Below, in pieces: positions 1 through 9,462 of a stretch of 64,000 bases of DNA. This DNA comes from an uncultured Anaerolineae bacterium (GTDB taxonomy: Bacteria; Chloroflexota; Anaerolineae; J036; Brachytrichaceae). Within the stretch, counting starts at the first letter, position 1. Every line of letters begins with the position of its first letter. Under the pieces are notes generated by a model that saw only the letters and a list, made by a program, of their open reading frames with translations, searched no databases and was not told the DNA's origin. The stretch is taken from contig CALHLE010000046.1 of the NCBI GenBank assembly GCA_938034415.1, positions 85,468-149,467 of the forward strand, written 5' to 3'. The position numbers and the translations under genes are program-made.

Positions 1-1125
1 CGCGCCTCCTGCCCGCAAGCGCGCGCCCTGTTCCAAGCCGGCAGCCACGTAACCCTGCACACGGGCGAACTGCTCGCGCGACACGAGCGGTCCCATCTCG
101 ATGCCAGGCGTCATCCCCGGCCCAACTTTGATCGCCGCGGCGCGCTCGGCCAGCCTGGCCATCACCTCGTCGTAGACCCGGCGCTGCACAAACAGGCGTG
201 AGCCAGCGTTGCAACTTTGGCCGGCGTTGCTGAAAATGCCGTAAGCTGCACCCATTGCCGCTTTGGACAAATCGGCATCGTCGAAGATGATGTGCGGGCT
301 TTTGCCGCCCAGCTCCAACGACACACGCTTCAGGTTGCCGGCCGCGGCGCGCATGATGATTTTGCCCACCTCAGTGCTGCCGGTGAAGGCGATCTTGTCT
401 ACGCCGGGATGCGCAGTCAGCGCCGCGCCGGCTGTCTCGCCGAAGCCGTTGATGAGCTGCACGACGCCATCGGGGAAGCCCGCTTCTTGCACCAGCTCGC
501 ACACACGCACTGCCGTCAACGGCGTCTGCTCGGCCGGCTTGAGGATGACGCAGTTGCCGGTTGCCAGCGCCGGCGCCAGCTTCCAGGCGATCATGCTCAG
601 CGGGAAGTTCCACGGGATGATCGCGCCGACTACACCGACCGGCTCGCGCAGCGTGTAATTGAGTCGGTCGGGAATAGAGACCGGTTTGACATCGCCCTCG
701 ATCTTGGTCGGCCAGCCGGCGTAGTAGCGGAACATGCGCACGCTTGAGGCGACTTCGCCCTCGCTGGCCGCGAGCGGCTTGCCGTTCTCCAGCGTGATAA
801 GCTGGGCGAGCATCTCATGGTTGGCCTCGACCAGATCAGCCAACCGGTGCATCAGGCGCTCGCGGTCATGCGGCGTCATGCGCCGCCAGGGATGATGCGC
901 ATCGTCGAAGACTGCCCGCGCAGCAGCCACAGCGCGGTTCACGTCCTCGGCATCGCCTTCGCATACACTGGCGAAGACGATGCCTGTGGCCGGATCATCT
1001 TTGTCGAATGTCCGGCCTGCCACTGCAGTAACCCACCGGCCAGCGATCAGTAAGCGCTTGGGCTGATCGTGCAAGAAAGCGCGCGTATCAGGATGAAGCC
1101 GGTCATCGTGGGGCAAGGCGCACAT
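1..1125 (-). CDS. Aldehyde dehydrogenase (NAD(P)+), 3' part cut by window edge
   Basis: This gene encodes an aldehyde dehydrogenase of the ALDH superfamily, oxidising an aldehyde to its acid with NAD(P)+ in the cytosol; the substrate cannot be told. The reading frame is open for 375 codons and runs off the left edge, so about 110-120 C-terminal residues are missing. Visible signatures are the PWNFP cofactor-loop motif, the FTGSTEVG Rossmann turn, the ELGGKSP motif with the general-base Glu, and NAGQSC with the nucleophilic Cys, all in normal order. The ATG at 1125 has GGAGAGGG about 8 nt upstream. It lies 40 nt downstream of the oxoamine synthase gene on the same strand, so the two are probably co-transcribed. 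Family assignment is secure; the pathway is not. Confidence 0.9.
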   Translation of the reverse strand, partial: MCALPHDDRLHPDTRAFLHDQPKRLLIAGRWVTAVAGRTFDKDDPATGIVFASVCEGDAEDVNRAVAAARAVFDDAHHPWRRMTPHDRERLMHRLADLVEANHEMLAQLITLENGKPLAASEGEVASSVRMFRYYAGWPTKIEGDVKPVSIPDRLNYTLREPVGVVGAIIPWNFPLSMIAWKLAPALATGNCVILKPAEQTPLTAVRVCELVQEAGFPDGVVQLINGFGETAGAALTAHPGVDKIAFTGSTEVGKIIMRAAAGNLKRVSLELGGKSPHIIFDDADLSKAAMGAAYGIFSNAGQSCNAGSRLFVQRRVYDEVMARLAERAAAIKVGPGMTPGIEMGPLVSREQFARVQGYVAAGLEQGARLRAGGA

Positions 1126-1165
1126 CGCTAGCACCCTCTCCAACCCTCATCATCACCGGCGGTCC

Positions 1166-2371
1166 TCACACACCAGCCGGCTGCAAAAAGCCGGTCTCCT
1201 GGCCAACGCGCTCGAAGATTTCGAGCACGGTTTCGATCTGCTCGTCGGTATGCGTGGCCATGTAACTGGTGCGGAGCAGACTCTTAGAGGGCGGCACGGC
1301 CGGCGGTAGCACCGGGTTGGTATATACGCCGTGATCGTAGAGCGCTTTCCACATGAAGACGGTGTGCATTTCATTCTTGATGAACACCGGCACGATTGGC
1401 GTCACGCTTTGGCCGCAGTCGTAACCTAGGCTGCGCAGCCCATCGCGCACCTTGGCCGATTGCACATGCACCCGCTGCACGTAGCTCGGATCTTCCTCGA
1501 TAACATCCAGACAAGCCAGCACGGTGGCGACGTTAGCCGGCGGCATGGAGGCGCTGAAGATGAGCGAGCGGGCATGATGTTGGATGTAGTCAATCACGTC
1601 GCGGTCGCCGGCGACAACGCCGCCCAGCGAGGCGAACGATTTGCTGAACGTGCCCATGATCACATCCACCTCGTCCACACAATCAAAGTGGAAGTGGGTG
1701 CCGCGTCCGCCCTCGCCCATCACACCCAACCCATGGGCATCATCCACGAACAGGCGCGCGCCGTAGCGCTTCGCCAGGGGGACGATCTCAGGCAATGGCG
1801 CGAGGTCGCCGCCCATCGAGTACACACCATCCACCACGATCAGCTTAGGCGCGTCCCCGCATTCCTTCAGCACGCGCTCCAGGTCTTCGAGGTCGTTGTG
1901 CTTGAATCGCTTGAACTGGCAGCCAGCCATCTTGATCGCATCCACCAAAGAGGCGTGGATTTCGCGGTCGCCTATAACGATATCGTTCTTGTCCATGAGC
2001 GCCGTGATCGCGCCCAGGTTCGCCTGGTAACCCGTGCCGAAGATCAGCGCCGCCTCTTTGCCCAGGAAATTTGCCAACCGGCGCTCCAGCTCCTTATGCA
2101 GCTCGAGGGTCCCGTTTAGGAAGCGGCTGCCGGTACATGATGTGCCGTAACGCTCAATCGCCTCGATCGCCGCCTGCCGCACCCTCGGGTGAGTGGTCAG
2201 GCCGAGATAATTATTCGAGCCGATCATGATCAGCCGATGGTCGCCGATGCGCACCTCGGTGCCCTCGGTTTCTGACAGCGGCTTAAAGTAAGGATAGATG
2301 CCTTGTTCACGCCCCATGCGGGCAGCGGCCAATACGGGGTCTTTTGGAATCTTATCAAACAGGTCAGCCAT
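1166..2371 (-). CDS. PLP-dependent alpha-oxoamine synthase (KBL/BioF/serine palmitoyltransferase family)
   Basis: The 401-residue protein belongs to the fold-type I PLP enzymes that condense an amino acid with an acyl-CoA and release CO2 and CoA. Typical family features are GSNNYLGL near residue 51, GTSCTGSRFLNG around 76-87, the PLP-ring Asp in FVDDAHG (about 210), and the Schiff-base Lys in GTFSKSFASLGG (Lys244). From memory, that Lys motif is more like serine palmitoyltransferases than 2-amino-3-ketobutyrate CoA ligases, which usually read TLGKALGGA. Length is usual for the family. The start has AAGGAT about 9 nt upstream and a consensus -10 box at 2424-2429. An aldehyde dehydrogenase gene follows at 40 nt. 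Exact substrates are unproven: glycine/acetyl-CoA, alanine/pimeloyl and serine/palmitoyl-CoA are all possible. Confidence 0.85.
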   Translation of the reverse strand: MADLFDKIPKDPVLAAARMGREQGIYPYFKPLSETEGTEVRIGDHRLIMIGSNNYLGLTTHPRVRQAAIEAIERYGTSCTGSRFLNGTLELHKELERRLANFLGKEAALIFGTGYQANLGAITALMDKNDIVIGDREIHASLVDAIKMAGCQFKRFKHNDLEDLERVLKECGDAPKLIVVDGVYSMGGDLAPLPEIVPLAKRYGARLFVDDAHGLGVMGEGGRGTHFHFDCVDEVDVIMGTFSKSFASLGGVVAGDRDVIDYIQHHARSLIFSASMPPANVATVLACLDVIEEDPSYVQRVHVQSAKVRDGLRSLGYDCGQSVTPIVPVFIKNEMHTVFMWKALYDHGVYTNPVLPPAVPPSKSLLRTSYMATHTDEQIETVLEIFERVGQETGFLQPAGV

Positions 2372-2423
2372 CGAAATTCAATCCTTGTGATAAGTCATGT
2401 GGCATGCGCGCCAAACCTGCGCG

Positions 2424-2429
2424 ATTATA
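2424..2429 (-). promoter_or_regulatory. Probable -10 box of the oxoamine synthase promoter
   Basis: Read on the minus strand this is a perfect TATAAT, 52 nt upstream of the oxoamine synthase ATG, in an otherwise GC-rich spacer. The -35 region is poor; the best candidate, TTGTGC, has a 19-nt spacer. Confidence 0.5.
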
Positions 2430-2514
2430 CGTTTGCGCACGAAAGGCCGCACAAGCTTAAGCGCATCTCTCATCGCCGAGGAACAAATCAGCGCGCCCGC
2501 AAGCGCACTGCTGC

Positions 2515-2545
2515 AAAAAGCCCCTTCCTCTAGGAGAAGGGGCTT
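2515..2545 (-). terminator. Intrinsic terminator after the EF-G-like gene
   Basis: On the minus strand a 10-bp perfect stem (AAGCCCCTTC with GAAGGGGCTT, 8-nt loop) is followed directly by a run of T. It begins about 37 nt after the stop codon of the EF-G-like gene and separates that unit from the oxoamine synthase operon. Confidence 0.8.
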
Positions 2546-2581
2546 CTGCGCGCGCATTCGAGAAGGCGTTTTCTGTGAAGG

Positions 2582-4624
2582 TCATTCCTCTTCAGCTCGC
2601 ACCTCGGCCTTGTGATTGGCGATGATGGCCTGAGCGATGTGGGCGGGAACAGGCGCATAGTGATCGAACTTCATCTCGTAGTAGCCGCGACCTTGAGTGA
2701 GGCTGCGCAGATCGGTGGAGTAGCGCTGCATCTCGGCGAGCGGCGCGTCGGCGGTAATTACGGTCTTGTTGCCGCGCTGGTCCATGCCGATGATTTGGGC
2801 GCGCTTGGTCTTCAGGCTGCTCATGACATCGCCGGCGTTGGCCTCCGGCACAACGATGGTGAAACGGTAGATCGGCTCCAGCAGGACCGGGCCGGCCTGC
2901 TCGAACGCCTCGCGGAACACGTTGCGCGCGGCAATCTCGAACGCAATGGGCTTCGAGTCCACCGGGTGCTCTTTGCCATCCAGCACGATGCACTTGACAT
3001 CGCTCACCGGATAGCCGGCGATGACGCCGGATTCCATCACCTGCTTGATGCCCTTCTCGATGCTGGCTTGGAACGAGCTGCTGATCGCCCCACCGAACAC
3101 GCGCCACTCGAACTCGTAGCCGGCACCCGGCGCGCTTGGCTCGACGGCCATCTCGATCTCAGCAAACTGGCCGGCGCCGCCGGTTTGCTTCTTGTGGCGA
3201 TAGCGCGCCTGACCATGCTTCGTGATCGTCTCGCGATAGCTCACTTTGGGGACCGACGTCTCGACATCTACGCCAAACTTGTTGTGCAAGTGATGAATCG
3301 CTACGTCAATGTGCGCCTGCCCCATGCCGAGCAGCAAGGTCTCCTTGGTGCTCGGGTCGCTCACGTGACGCAGGCTGGGGTCTTCCTCACACAGGCGCGC
3401 AAGCGCGGTGCTGATCTTTGCAGCATCGTTCTTGGTCTTGGGGTGCAAGGCGACGGCAAACAGGGGATTGGGGAACTCGATGGGCGGGAGCTGGACGCAG
3501 TGCGCGCGATCACACAGTGTGTCGCCGGTCTGCGCGCTGTTCAGCTTGGTCACCGTGCCGATGTCGCCCACGTGCAACAGCGGGACGGGAATCTGCTCCT
3601 TGCCGCGCTGGACGAACAATGTGGCAATGCGTTCCTCCTCGTTCGTCCGCGTGTTGACCAGGCGCATCTCTCCGCCCCGGATCGGCCCTTCGACCACGCG
3701 GAAGTAGCTCACCTTACCTACGAACGGATCGGCGGTGGTCTTGAAGATATAGAGCACCTGGCCGTGTTGGCCGTCATCAGGATCGGCGCCCATATCGAAC
3801 GGCATCGGCGCGTAACTCACCAGCGAATAGAGCATGGCATGGACGCCGATGCCCAAGGCAGGCGCCGCGCAAAACACCGGTACGAACGTGCGCTTGCGAA
3901 TGGCGCTGCGCAAGCCGCGAATGAACTCCTCGTCGGTAAGCGCGCCGACCTCGAACCACTTTTCGATCAAGTCGTCTTCGCCCTCGGCTGCCGCTTCCAT
4001 CAAGCGTTCGCGCGCCTTCTCTACGGCTGCGACCATGTCAGCGGGAATGTCGGCCACTTCACCCTTGGCACCCTTCAGATACCTGCGTGTCACCAAGTCA
4101 ATTACGCCGGCGAATTGCTGCTGGCTACCAACCGGCAACATCAGCGGCACGATGTCTTGGTGAAAGGCTTCATGCAGCTGCGCCAACACGGCGTCGAAAT
4201 TGGCATTCTCGCGATCCATGCGGCTGACGAGCACCGCGCGCGGGATCTTCGCTTCATCCACCGCCTGCATGGCCAGCTCGGTGCCCACCTCCACGCCGGA
4301 CACCGAATCTACGAAGATCAAGCCGAGATCGGCCACGCGCACAGCGCTCTTCACCTCGCCGTAGAAATCGGCGTAGCCCGGCGCATCCAGCAAATTGATC
4401 TTATGGTCCTTCCACTCGATCGGGATGACGCTCAGGCTGATAGACTGTTTGCGGCGCTTCTCTTCTTCGTCGTAGTCCGAGACGGTCGTGCCATCCTCGA
4501 CTTTGCCCATGCGTGTCGTGCCGCCGCTGGCAAACAACATCGCTTCTGCGAACGTCGTCTTGCCGCTCGAACCGTGTCCTAACAATGCGACGTTGCGCAG
4601 CTTCTCAGTTCCGTATTCCTTCAT
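2582..4624 (-). CDS. EF-G-like translational GTPase
   Basis: A 680-residue five-domain GTPase of the elongation factor G family, expected to act on the ribosome. The G1 loop reads GHGSSGKTT (residues 16-24), G3 reads DAPGY instead of DTPGH (80-84), and the G4 position is SRMD instead of NKxD (134-137). The switch I region also lacks the RGITI signature and has KRRKQSISLS. Domains II-V follow in normal order. These changes are characteristic of the EF-G paralogue group often annotated as elongation factor G-like or EF-G2, rather than the main FusA. The start at 4624 is chosen because GGGAGG lies 10 nt upstream; an ATG 24 nt further up lacks a convincing site. A terminator follows. The exact function of this paralogue group is unsettled. 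Confidence 0.85.
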   Translation of the reverse strand: MKEYGTEKLRNVALLGHGSSGKTTFAEAMLFASGGTTRMGKVEDGTTVSDYDEEEKRRKQSISLSVIPIEWKDHKINLLDAPGYADFYGEVKSAVRVADLGLIFVDSVSGVEVGTELAMQAVDEAKIPRAVLVSRMDRENANFDAVLAQLHEAFHQDIVPLMLPVGSQQQFAGVIDLVTRRYLKGAKGEVADIPADMVAAVEKARERLMEAAAEGEDDLIEKWFEVGALTDEEFIRGLRSAIRKRTFVPVFCAAPALGIGVHAMLYSLVSYAPMPFDMGADPDDGQHGQVLYIFKTTADPFVGKVSYFRVVEGPIRGGEMRLVNTRTNEEERIATLFVQRGKEQIPVPLLHVGDIGTVTKLNSAQTGDTLCDRAHCVQLPPIEFPNPLFAVALHPKTKNDAAKISTALARLCEEDPSLRHVSDPSTKETLLLGMGQAHIDVAIHHLHNKFGVDVETSVPKVSYRETITKHGQARYRHKKQTGGAGQFAEIEMAVEPSAPGAGYEFEWRVFGGAISSSFQASIEKGIKQVMESGVIAGYPVSDVKCIVLDGKEHPVDSKPIAFEIAARNVFREAFEQAGPVLLEPIYRFTIVVPEANAGDVMSSLKTKRAQIIGMDQRGNKTVITADAPLAEMQRYSTDLRSLTQGRGYYEMKFDHYAPVPAHIAQAIIANHKAEVRAEEE

Positions 4625-4669
4625 GACAAACGAGCCTCCCGACTGCATCGGTGTGTTTCGAGAATCTCA

Positions 4670-4675
4670 ATGATA
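4670..4675 (-). promoter_or_regulatory. Possible -10 box for the EF-G-like gene
   Basis: TATCAT on the minus strand, about 45 nt upstream of the chosen start, with only a weak -35 (TTTGCT) at 17 nt. Offered as the best candidate in this spacer. Confidence 0.3.
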
Positions 4676-4829
4676 GCGCTCTGCCTCCTGTAAGCAAACG
4701 CGCGCAGCCGTTGCGCGCAAGACGCATGCGGGCCAGCTCATCCACACGCAGATGAGGCCTGGGCACAATGGTGCGCCGCCGAGCTTCGGCAAAGCGCTCA
4801 CCTTACGTCCTCATAGGCACGATTTCGTG

Positions 4830-5822
4830 TTACCGCGTCGCCTTCAAAAGAAAACGGCCTATGCCCCCGGCGAACTTGACTTCTTCGGGCCGGCTCTGAT
4901 CGTGCCCGACATGCGTGCCGGAGTAGTACACCCACCATGCGTTTGGGTCGTCGGTGGGGATCAGTCCCGGCGCAACATAGATGCCCCGACTGTCAAACCC
5001 GGCGCATAGCGGCAGAAATGGCGCGCAGCTATACCGTGTGAAAGTCCGACCATCTGCGCTGACGGCAAGATGGGGAATCACCAAGTCCTCGCCAGTGTAA
5101 AACGCCGATGGAAACATCAAGTACAACCCCTCACGCGCTTTGGCCGCCGCCGAGTTATAGAAGTGCAGATTAGGCGGATCGGCTTCATCCGGCGCTAGAA
5201 TCGGGCAAGGGGGCGGGAAGTCGTCGAAGCTGGGCGACTCGGTGTAACCCACCAAACGCTTGCCTTGAAACGCCTCGGCGCTCCACATGCGGACATACAG
5301 CCGATAGCGGTCGCCGTCGCGAAAGCATACGGTTTGCGTATCGCTGTTGTGGCGGAGCAGCGGTTCTTCACGGTGCTGCCAGTGAATGCCATCCGCAGAG
5401 GTCGCACCGAACACCCACCAGCCCCCCTCGCGCCGGCTCACGAAGACGACTTTATATCGCTCGTCCGCCGGCGCACAGGGGTCAACGAACACGCTGCTGC
5501 CGTGAACCCCGCCTCTCCGCCGGCCATCGAGCAGGATGTTGTTGGCGCGGCTGCCGGCGTGTTCGATCAGACCCAGCGCAGGCTTGCGCCAATGCTCGCC
5601 ATCGTCCGATTCCGCGTAACACAAAAAGCCGTCGGCATCATCGCGATACGTGTGATCGTATGCGTCGTACCACATGCGCCACTGTGCGCCATCGCGCAGG
5701 ACGGTGCACCAGCCAATGGCGAAGTCCTCATGCGGCTGATCTGCTCTCAAGAGAGGCTCAACGGTGCGATGCGAGATTGCAAATTTCATTGCGCCCCGGT
5801 TATCAAATCCTTGCTCTTTCAT
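4830..5822 (-). CDS. Five-bladed beta-propeller glycosidase-like protein
   Basis: A 330-residue protein with repeated blades typical of the GH43/GH32/GH130-like five-bladed propeller fold. Repeating elements are W-R/Q-MWYDAY, YAESDDGEHWRKP, YKVVFVSRREGGWWVF, ATSADGIHWQ and VSADGRTFTRY, that is, the S-x-DGxxW pattern spaced through the chain. No signal peptide is seen, so it is probably cytoplasmic. Such proteins cleave or phosphorolyse plant or microbial glycans, or are uncharacterised relatives; no specific catalytic triad can be assigned here. A second in-frame ATG (about 5786) begins MKFAISHR and may be the true start. It is a single gene, convergent with neither neighbour and divergent from the DHOD-like gene. 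Fold is fairly sure, function is not. Confidence 0.6.
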   Translation of the reverse strand: MKEQGFDNRGAMKFAISHRTVEPLLRADQPHEDFAIGWCTVLRDGAQWRMWYDAYDHTYRDDADGFLCYAESDDGEHWRKPALGLIEHAGSRANNILLDGRRRGGVHGSSVFVDPCAPADERYKVVFVSRREGGWWVFGATSADGIHWQHREEPLLRHNSDTQTVCFRDGDRYRLYVRMWSAEAFQGKRLVGYTESPSFDDFPPPCPILAPDEADPPNLHFYNSAAAKAREGLYLMFPSAFYTGEDLVIPHLAVSADGRTFTRYSCAPFLPLCAGFDSRGIYVAPGLIPTDDPNAWWVYYSGTHVGHDQSRPEEVKFAGGIGRFLLKATR

Positions 5823-6028
5823 GCGCCTAGCCTACTCCAGCTCGTCATTTCCGCCACCCGGTTGGCTCGCAGCAGTTTGGATCTCATCCGAAGATCGGCC
5901 AACCGGCCAGGCGCAGCTTAACCAGGCGCATAGTGTCTCGTGCAGCATCCTTCGCTAACCTCATCTTAAATGGCGATTCACCCAACGCATATCGGGCAAA
6001 GGCGCCACGAGGCCAAGGATGGACAAGG

Positions 6029-7099
6029 ATGGATCTGACGACGACTTACCTGGGATTGAAACTGGCGCATCCGGTCGTGCCGTCAGCCTCGCCGCTCTCG
6101 CGCAACCTGGATAGCATCCGCCGGCTGGAGGATGCCGGCGCGCCGGCGATCGTCATGCATTCGCTCTTTGAGGAGCAAATCGAGAACGAGAGCCAGGTGA
6201 TGCACCACTTTCTGGAGTACGGCGGGGAGAGCTTCGCCGAGGCGTCGCGCTATTTCCCCGACTGGCGCTACTACAACGTCGGCCCGGAGGAGTATCTCAA
6301 GCTGCTCCAATCGGCCAAAGCCGCAACCAACATTCCGATCATCGGCAGCCTGAACGGCATGTCCACCGGCGGCTGGATCGAGTATGCGCGCAAGATCGAA
6401 CAGGCCGGCGCGGATGCGCTTGAGCTGAACATTTATTACATCCCCACCGATCCACACGTCACCGGCTGGCACGTCGAGGAACGCTACCTAGACATCCTGC
6501 ATGCCGTGCGCCAAACGGTGAAGATTCCGATTGCGCTGAAAATCGGCCCGTTCTTCAGCGCGCCGGCCAACATAGCGCTGCATTTCGCCAACGCCGGCGC
6601 CAACGCGCTGGTGCTGTTCAATCGCTTCTATCAGCCTGACTTTGATCTAGACCGACTGGAGGTGACGCCGCACCTGGTGTTGAGCGACAGCGACGAGCTG
6701 CGCCTGCCGCTGCGTTGGGTGGCCATCCTTTACGACCGCGTGCCGATCGAGCTGGCGATCAGCACCGGAGTGCATACGCACCTGGACGTGCTGAAGGGGC
6801 TGATGGCCGGCGCGCGCGTCACGATGATGACCTCGGAGCTGCTGCAGCACGGCATCAGGCGCATCGGCGAGATCGTCCGCGACTTGCGCCAGTGGATGGA
6901 GATGCACGAGTATGAATCGGTGGCGCAGATGCAGGGCAGCATGAGCCAGAAGTCGGTCGCCAACCCAACGGCATTCGAGCGCGCTAACTACATGAAAGTG
7001 CTCGACGCATGGCGGCCCGATCCTTCTGCCGTGCTGCCAAGGTCGAAGCCGCCTGCCTCATTGCCGCTGCGCTTTAGCGGCGAACGCCCAAACGAATGA
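6029..7099 (+). CDS. Dihydroorotate dehydrogenase-like FMN protein
   Basis: A 356-residue TIM-barrel flavoprotein related to class 1 dihydroorotate dehydrogenase and PreA. It begins [17 protein letters not shown], the usual opening of this family, and keeps the C-terminal FMN-phosphate segment ([18 protein letters not shown]). The catalytic loop, NxSCPN in true class 1A enzymes, reads [11 protein letters not shown] here, with no Cys or Ser base. Orotate formation is therefore unlikely and the substrate is unknown. The ATG at 6029 gives the family's usual N-terminus and is preceded by AAGGA at 10 nt; an upstream ATG would add 32 unmatched residues. It ends 18 nt before hoxE, so it is likely the first gene of the hydrogenase operon. 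Homologues are commonly named dihydroorotate dehydrogenase-like in cyanobacteria. Confidence 0.8.
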   Translation: MDLTTTYLGLKLAHPVVPSASPLSRNLDSIRRLEDAGAPAIVMHSLFEEQIENESQVMHHFLEYGGESFAEASRYFPDWRYYNVGPEEYLKLLQSAKAATNIPIIGSLNGMSTGGWIEYARKIEQAGADALELNIYYIPTDPHVTGWHVEERYLDILHAVRQTVKIPIALKIGPFFSAPANIALHFANAGANALVLFNRFYQPDFDLDRLEVTPHLVLSDSDELRLPLRWVAILYDRVPIELAISTGVHTHLDVLKGLMAGARVTMMTSELLQHGIRRIGEIVRDLRQWMEMHEYESVAQMQGSMSQKSVANPTAFERANYMKVLDAWRPDPSAVLPRSKPPASLPLRFSGERPNE

Positions 7100-7117
7100 T
7101 TCGACGACAGGGAGACT

Positions 7118-7678
7118 ATGAGTATCAGCACAACGACCACACCGCGACAATCCGCCGGCCATGGCGCTGCAACCGCGATGTCCGCTGACCCGACGGCCAG
7201 TGACAAGCGCTACAAGATCATCGAAGCGACGATGCGCCGCTACGGCTACCAGAGCCATGGGCTGATCGAGGCGCTGCACAGCGCACAGGAAGCCTTCGGC
7301 TATCTGGACGATGTCACGCTCTGGCACATCGCCCGCACGTTGCATTTGCCGCCCAGCAAGGTGTTCGGCGTGGCGACGTTCTACAACCTTTTTACGCTCA
7401 AGCCGCAAGGCGCGCACACCTGCGTGGTGTGCCTGGGAACGGCGTGCTACATCAAGGGGGCGCGCGAGGTGCTGGCAGCGCTCGAAGCCGAATACGACGT
7501 TAAGGCCGGTGGCACAACGCGCGACAACCAGCTCTCGGTGCTTACTGCGCGATGCTTCGGCTCGTGCGCGCTGGCGCCGGTGATCACGTTCGACGGCGAG
7601 ACGATCGGCAAAGTGGCCCCTGCTACCGTAACCCAGCAGATTGCCCAACGCTTGGCAGCGGTTCAGCAAACGGCATGA
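7118..7678 (+). CDS. hoxE: Bidirectional [NiFe] hydrogenase diaphorase subunit HoxE
   Basis: This 186-residue NuoE-like protein is the small [2Fe-2S] subunit of the NAD-linked HoxEFUYH hydrogenase. The thioredoxin-like domain carries the four cluster cysteines as CLGTAC (Cx4C) and CFGSC (Cx3C). The helical N-terminal half (AFGYLDDVTLWHIARTL, VFGVATFYN) matches NuoE/HoxE. An unusual Thr/Ala-rich N-terminus of about 27 residues precedes the conserved part, so a later start cannot be excluded; AGGGAG lies just before the chosen ATG. It lies between the DHOD-like gene (18-nt gap) and hoxF (32-nt gap). HoxE is thought to pass electrons between the diaphorase and partners such as ferredoxin. Confidence 0.93.
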   Translation: MSISTTTTPRQSAGHGAATAMSADPTASDKRYKIIEATMRRYGYQSHGLIEALHSAQEAFGYLDDVTLWHIARTLHLPPSKVFGVATFYNLFTLKPQGAHTCVVCLGTACYIKGAREVLAALEAEYDVKAGGTTRDNQLSVLTARCFGSCALAPVITFDGETIGKVAPATVTQQIAQRLAAVQQTA

Positions 7679-7710
7679 ATATGTTTGGATAAATAGAGGG
7701 ATCGGCGTAA

Positions 7711-9447
7711 ATGAATCTGGAAGAACTCAACGCAACTGCAGCAAGCGAGCGGCTGGCGCAAGCGAAGAAGCGGCATCACATCCGCGTGTGCGTAGGCACG
7801 GCTTGCCAAGCGCTCAACAGTGAGCAGCTCGCCAAGGAATTACAAGCGGAGTTGAGGCGGCGCGGTCAGAATGGCGATGTCGAGGTGAAGTGCGTCGGCT
7901 GCCCTGGCCTATGTTCGCTTGGCCCGCTGGTCGAGATCGAATCGCAAGTCAACGGACAAGCGGCCATTGCCGGAACAGAGGGAGGCCAACGCAAGTCCAT
8001 CTTGTACCAGTTTGTCAAACCCGAAGACGCCGGCGAGATCGTCGCTCACCTAGGCGGCGAGCCGATCAAACGACTAGAGACGCCGCTCGACCAGCCCTTC
8101 TTCACCCGACAGACTAAGATCGTGCTGGAGCACTGCGGCAAGATAGATCCGGAGCGCATCGAGGACTACATCGCCGTCGGCGGCTATCAAGCGTTGATGA
8201 AGGTGTTGACCGAGATGACGCCGCAGCAGGTGATTGACGCGATCACCCGCAGCGGGCTGCGCGGGCGCGGCGGAGCCGGCTTCCCCACCGGCCTGAAATG
8301 GGGCACCGTCGCCAAGGCCGACCCGAACGCCTATCCGACCAGCGTGCCGGTCGGCATTCAGTCGCGCAAGTTCGTGATCTGCAACGGCGACGAGGGTGAC
8401 CCCGGCGCATTCATGGATCGCAGCGTGATGGAGGGCGACCCGCATCGCATCTTGGAAGGCATGGCGATTGCGGCCTACGCAGTGGGTGCCAATCACGGCT
8501 TCATCTACGTGCGCGCCGAGTATCCGCTGGCCGTGAAGCGGCTGCGCACGGCCATCCGCCAAGCGCAGCGCGCCGGCCTGCTGGGCAACAACATCGGCGG
8601 CACGGCATTTAGCTTCAACGTGGACATTCGCCTGGGCGCCGGCGCGTTCGTGTGCGGCGAGGAGACAGCGCTAATGGCCTCGATCGAAGGCGGACGCGGG
8701 GTGCCGCGCCCACGGCCGCCCTTCCCCGCAGAGTGCGGCCTATGGGGCTGCCCCACGCTAATCAACAACGTCGAGACGCTGGCCAACGTGCCGCCCATCA
8801 TCATGAAAGGCGCCGACTGGTTCGCTAGCATCGGCACCGAGAAAAGCAAGGGCACGAAGGTATTCGCGCTCACCGGTCAGGTGGCACACACCGGATTGAT
8901 CGAGGTGCCGATGGGCATTACGCTGCGCGAGATCGTATTCGACATCGGCGGCGGCATTCCCGGTGGGCGACAGTTCAAAGCGGTGCAAACCGGCGGGCCA
9001 TCCGGCGGGTGCATTCCGGCGCAGTTCCTGGATATGCCGGTGGATTACGAGTCGCTGGCCAAAGTCGGCTCAATCATGGGCAGCGGCGGCATGATCGTGA
9101 TGGACGATTCGACCGACATGGTGGAAGTAGCGCGCTTCTTCATGGAGTTCTGCATGGATGAGTCGTGCGGCAAGTGCATCCCATGCCGCGCCGGCACCGT
9201 CCAGATGCACCGCATCCTGACCAAAATCCAAGAGGGCAAAGCCACCCGACGCGACATCCAGATCCTGGAAGAGCTGTGCGACCTGGTGAAGCACACCAGC
9301 CTGTGCGGCCTGGGCCAGAGCGCGCCCAATCCGGTCATCAGCACGCTGCGCTACTTCCGCGACGAATATGAGAAGAAGCTGGCAGCCGACGAGACGAACG
9401 GCAAAACGCCGCAGCCATCGGCGCAAGTTGCCAATCCAAGCGCGTAG
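7711..9447 (+). CDS. hoxF: Hydrogenase diaphorase subunit HoxF (NADH-binding, FMN)
   Basis: A 578-residue NuoF homologue that holds FMN and the NAD(H) site of the diaphorase. The N-terminal 120 residues form an extra thioredoxin-like [2Fe-2S] domain with Cys27, Cys32, Cys64 and Cys68. The central part has the glycine-rich nucleotide motif [13 protein letters not shown] (about 185-197) and the FMN-site [10 protein letters not shown]. The C-terminal [4Fe-4S] site is SCGKCIPC (Cys486, 489, 492) plus Cys532 in TSLCGLG. It catalyses NAD+/NADH exchange with the hydrogenase module HoxYH through HoxU. AGGGA sits 9 nt before the ATG. All expected ligands are present, so it should be functional. Confidence 0.95.
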   Translation: MNLEELNATAASERLAQAKKRHHIRVCVGTACQALNSEQLAKELQAELRRRGQNGDVEVKCVGCPGLCSLGPLVEIESQVNGQAAIAGTEGGQRKSILYQFVKPEDAGEIVAHLGGEPIKRLETPLDQPFFTRQTKIVLEHCGKIDPERIEDYIAVGGYQALMKVLTEMTPQQVIDAITRSGLRGRGGAGFPTGLKWGTVAKADPNAYPTSVPVGIQSRKFVICNGDEGDPGAFMDRSVMEGDPHRILEGMAIAAYAVGANHGFIYVRAEYPLAVKRLRTAIRQAQRAGLLGNNIGGTAFSFNVDIRLGAGAFVCGEETALMASIEGGRGVPRPRPPFPAECGLWGCPTLINNVETLANVPPIIMKGADWFASIGTEKSKGTKVFALTGQVAHTGLIEVPMGITLREIVFDIGGGIPGGRQFKAVQTGGPSGGCIPAQFLDMPVDYESLAKVGSIMGSGGMIVMDDSTDMVEVARFFMEFCMDESCGKCIPCRAGTVQMHRILTKIQEGKATRRDIQILEELCDLVKHTSLCGLGQSAPNPVISTLRYFRDEYEKKLAADETNGKTPQPSAQVANPSA

Positions 9448-9462
9448 ATCGACAAGTCAAAT

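Noticed and set aside
1460..2119. 219-codon frame on the plus strand opposite the oxoamine synthase
   Set aside because: Antisense of a conserved PLP enzyme; no Shine-Dalgarno, no recognisable domain.
2612..4582. A 656-codon open frame on the plus strand opposite the EF-G-like gene
   Set aside because: It is the antisense of a clear, fully conserved GTPase gene; its protein is His/Arg/Leu-rich with no motif. Long antisense frames are expected in GC-rich DNA.
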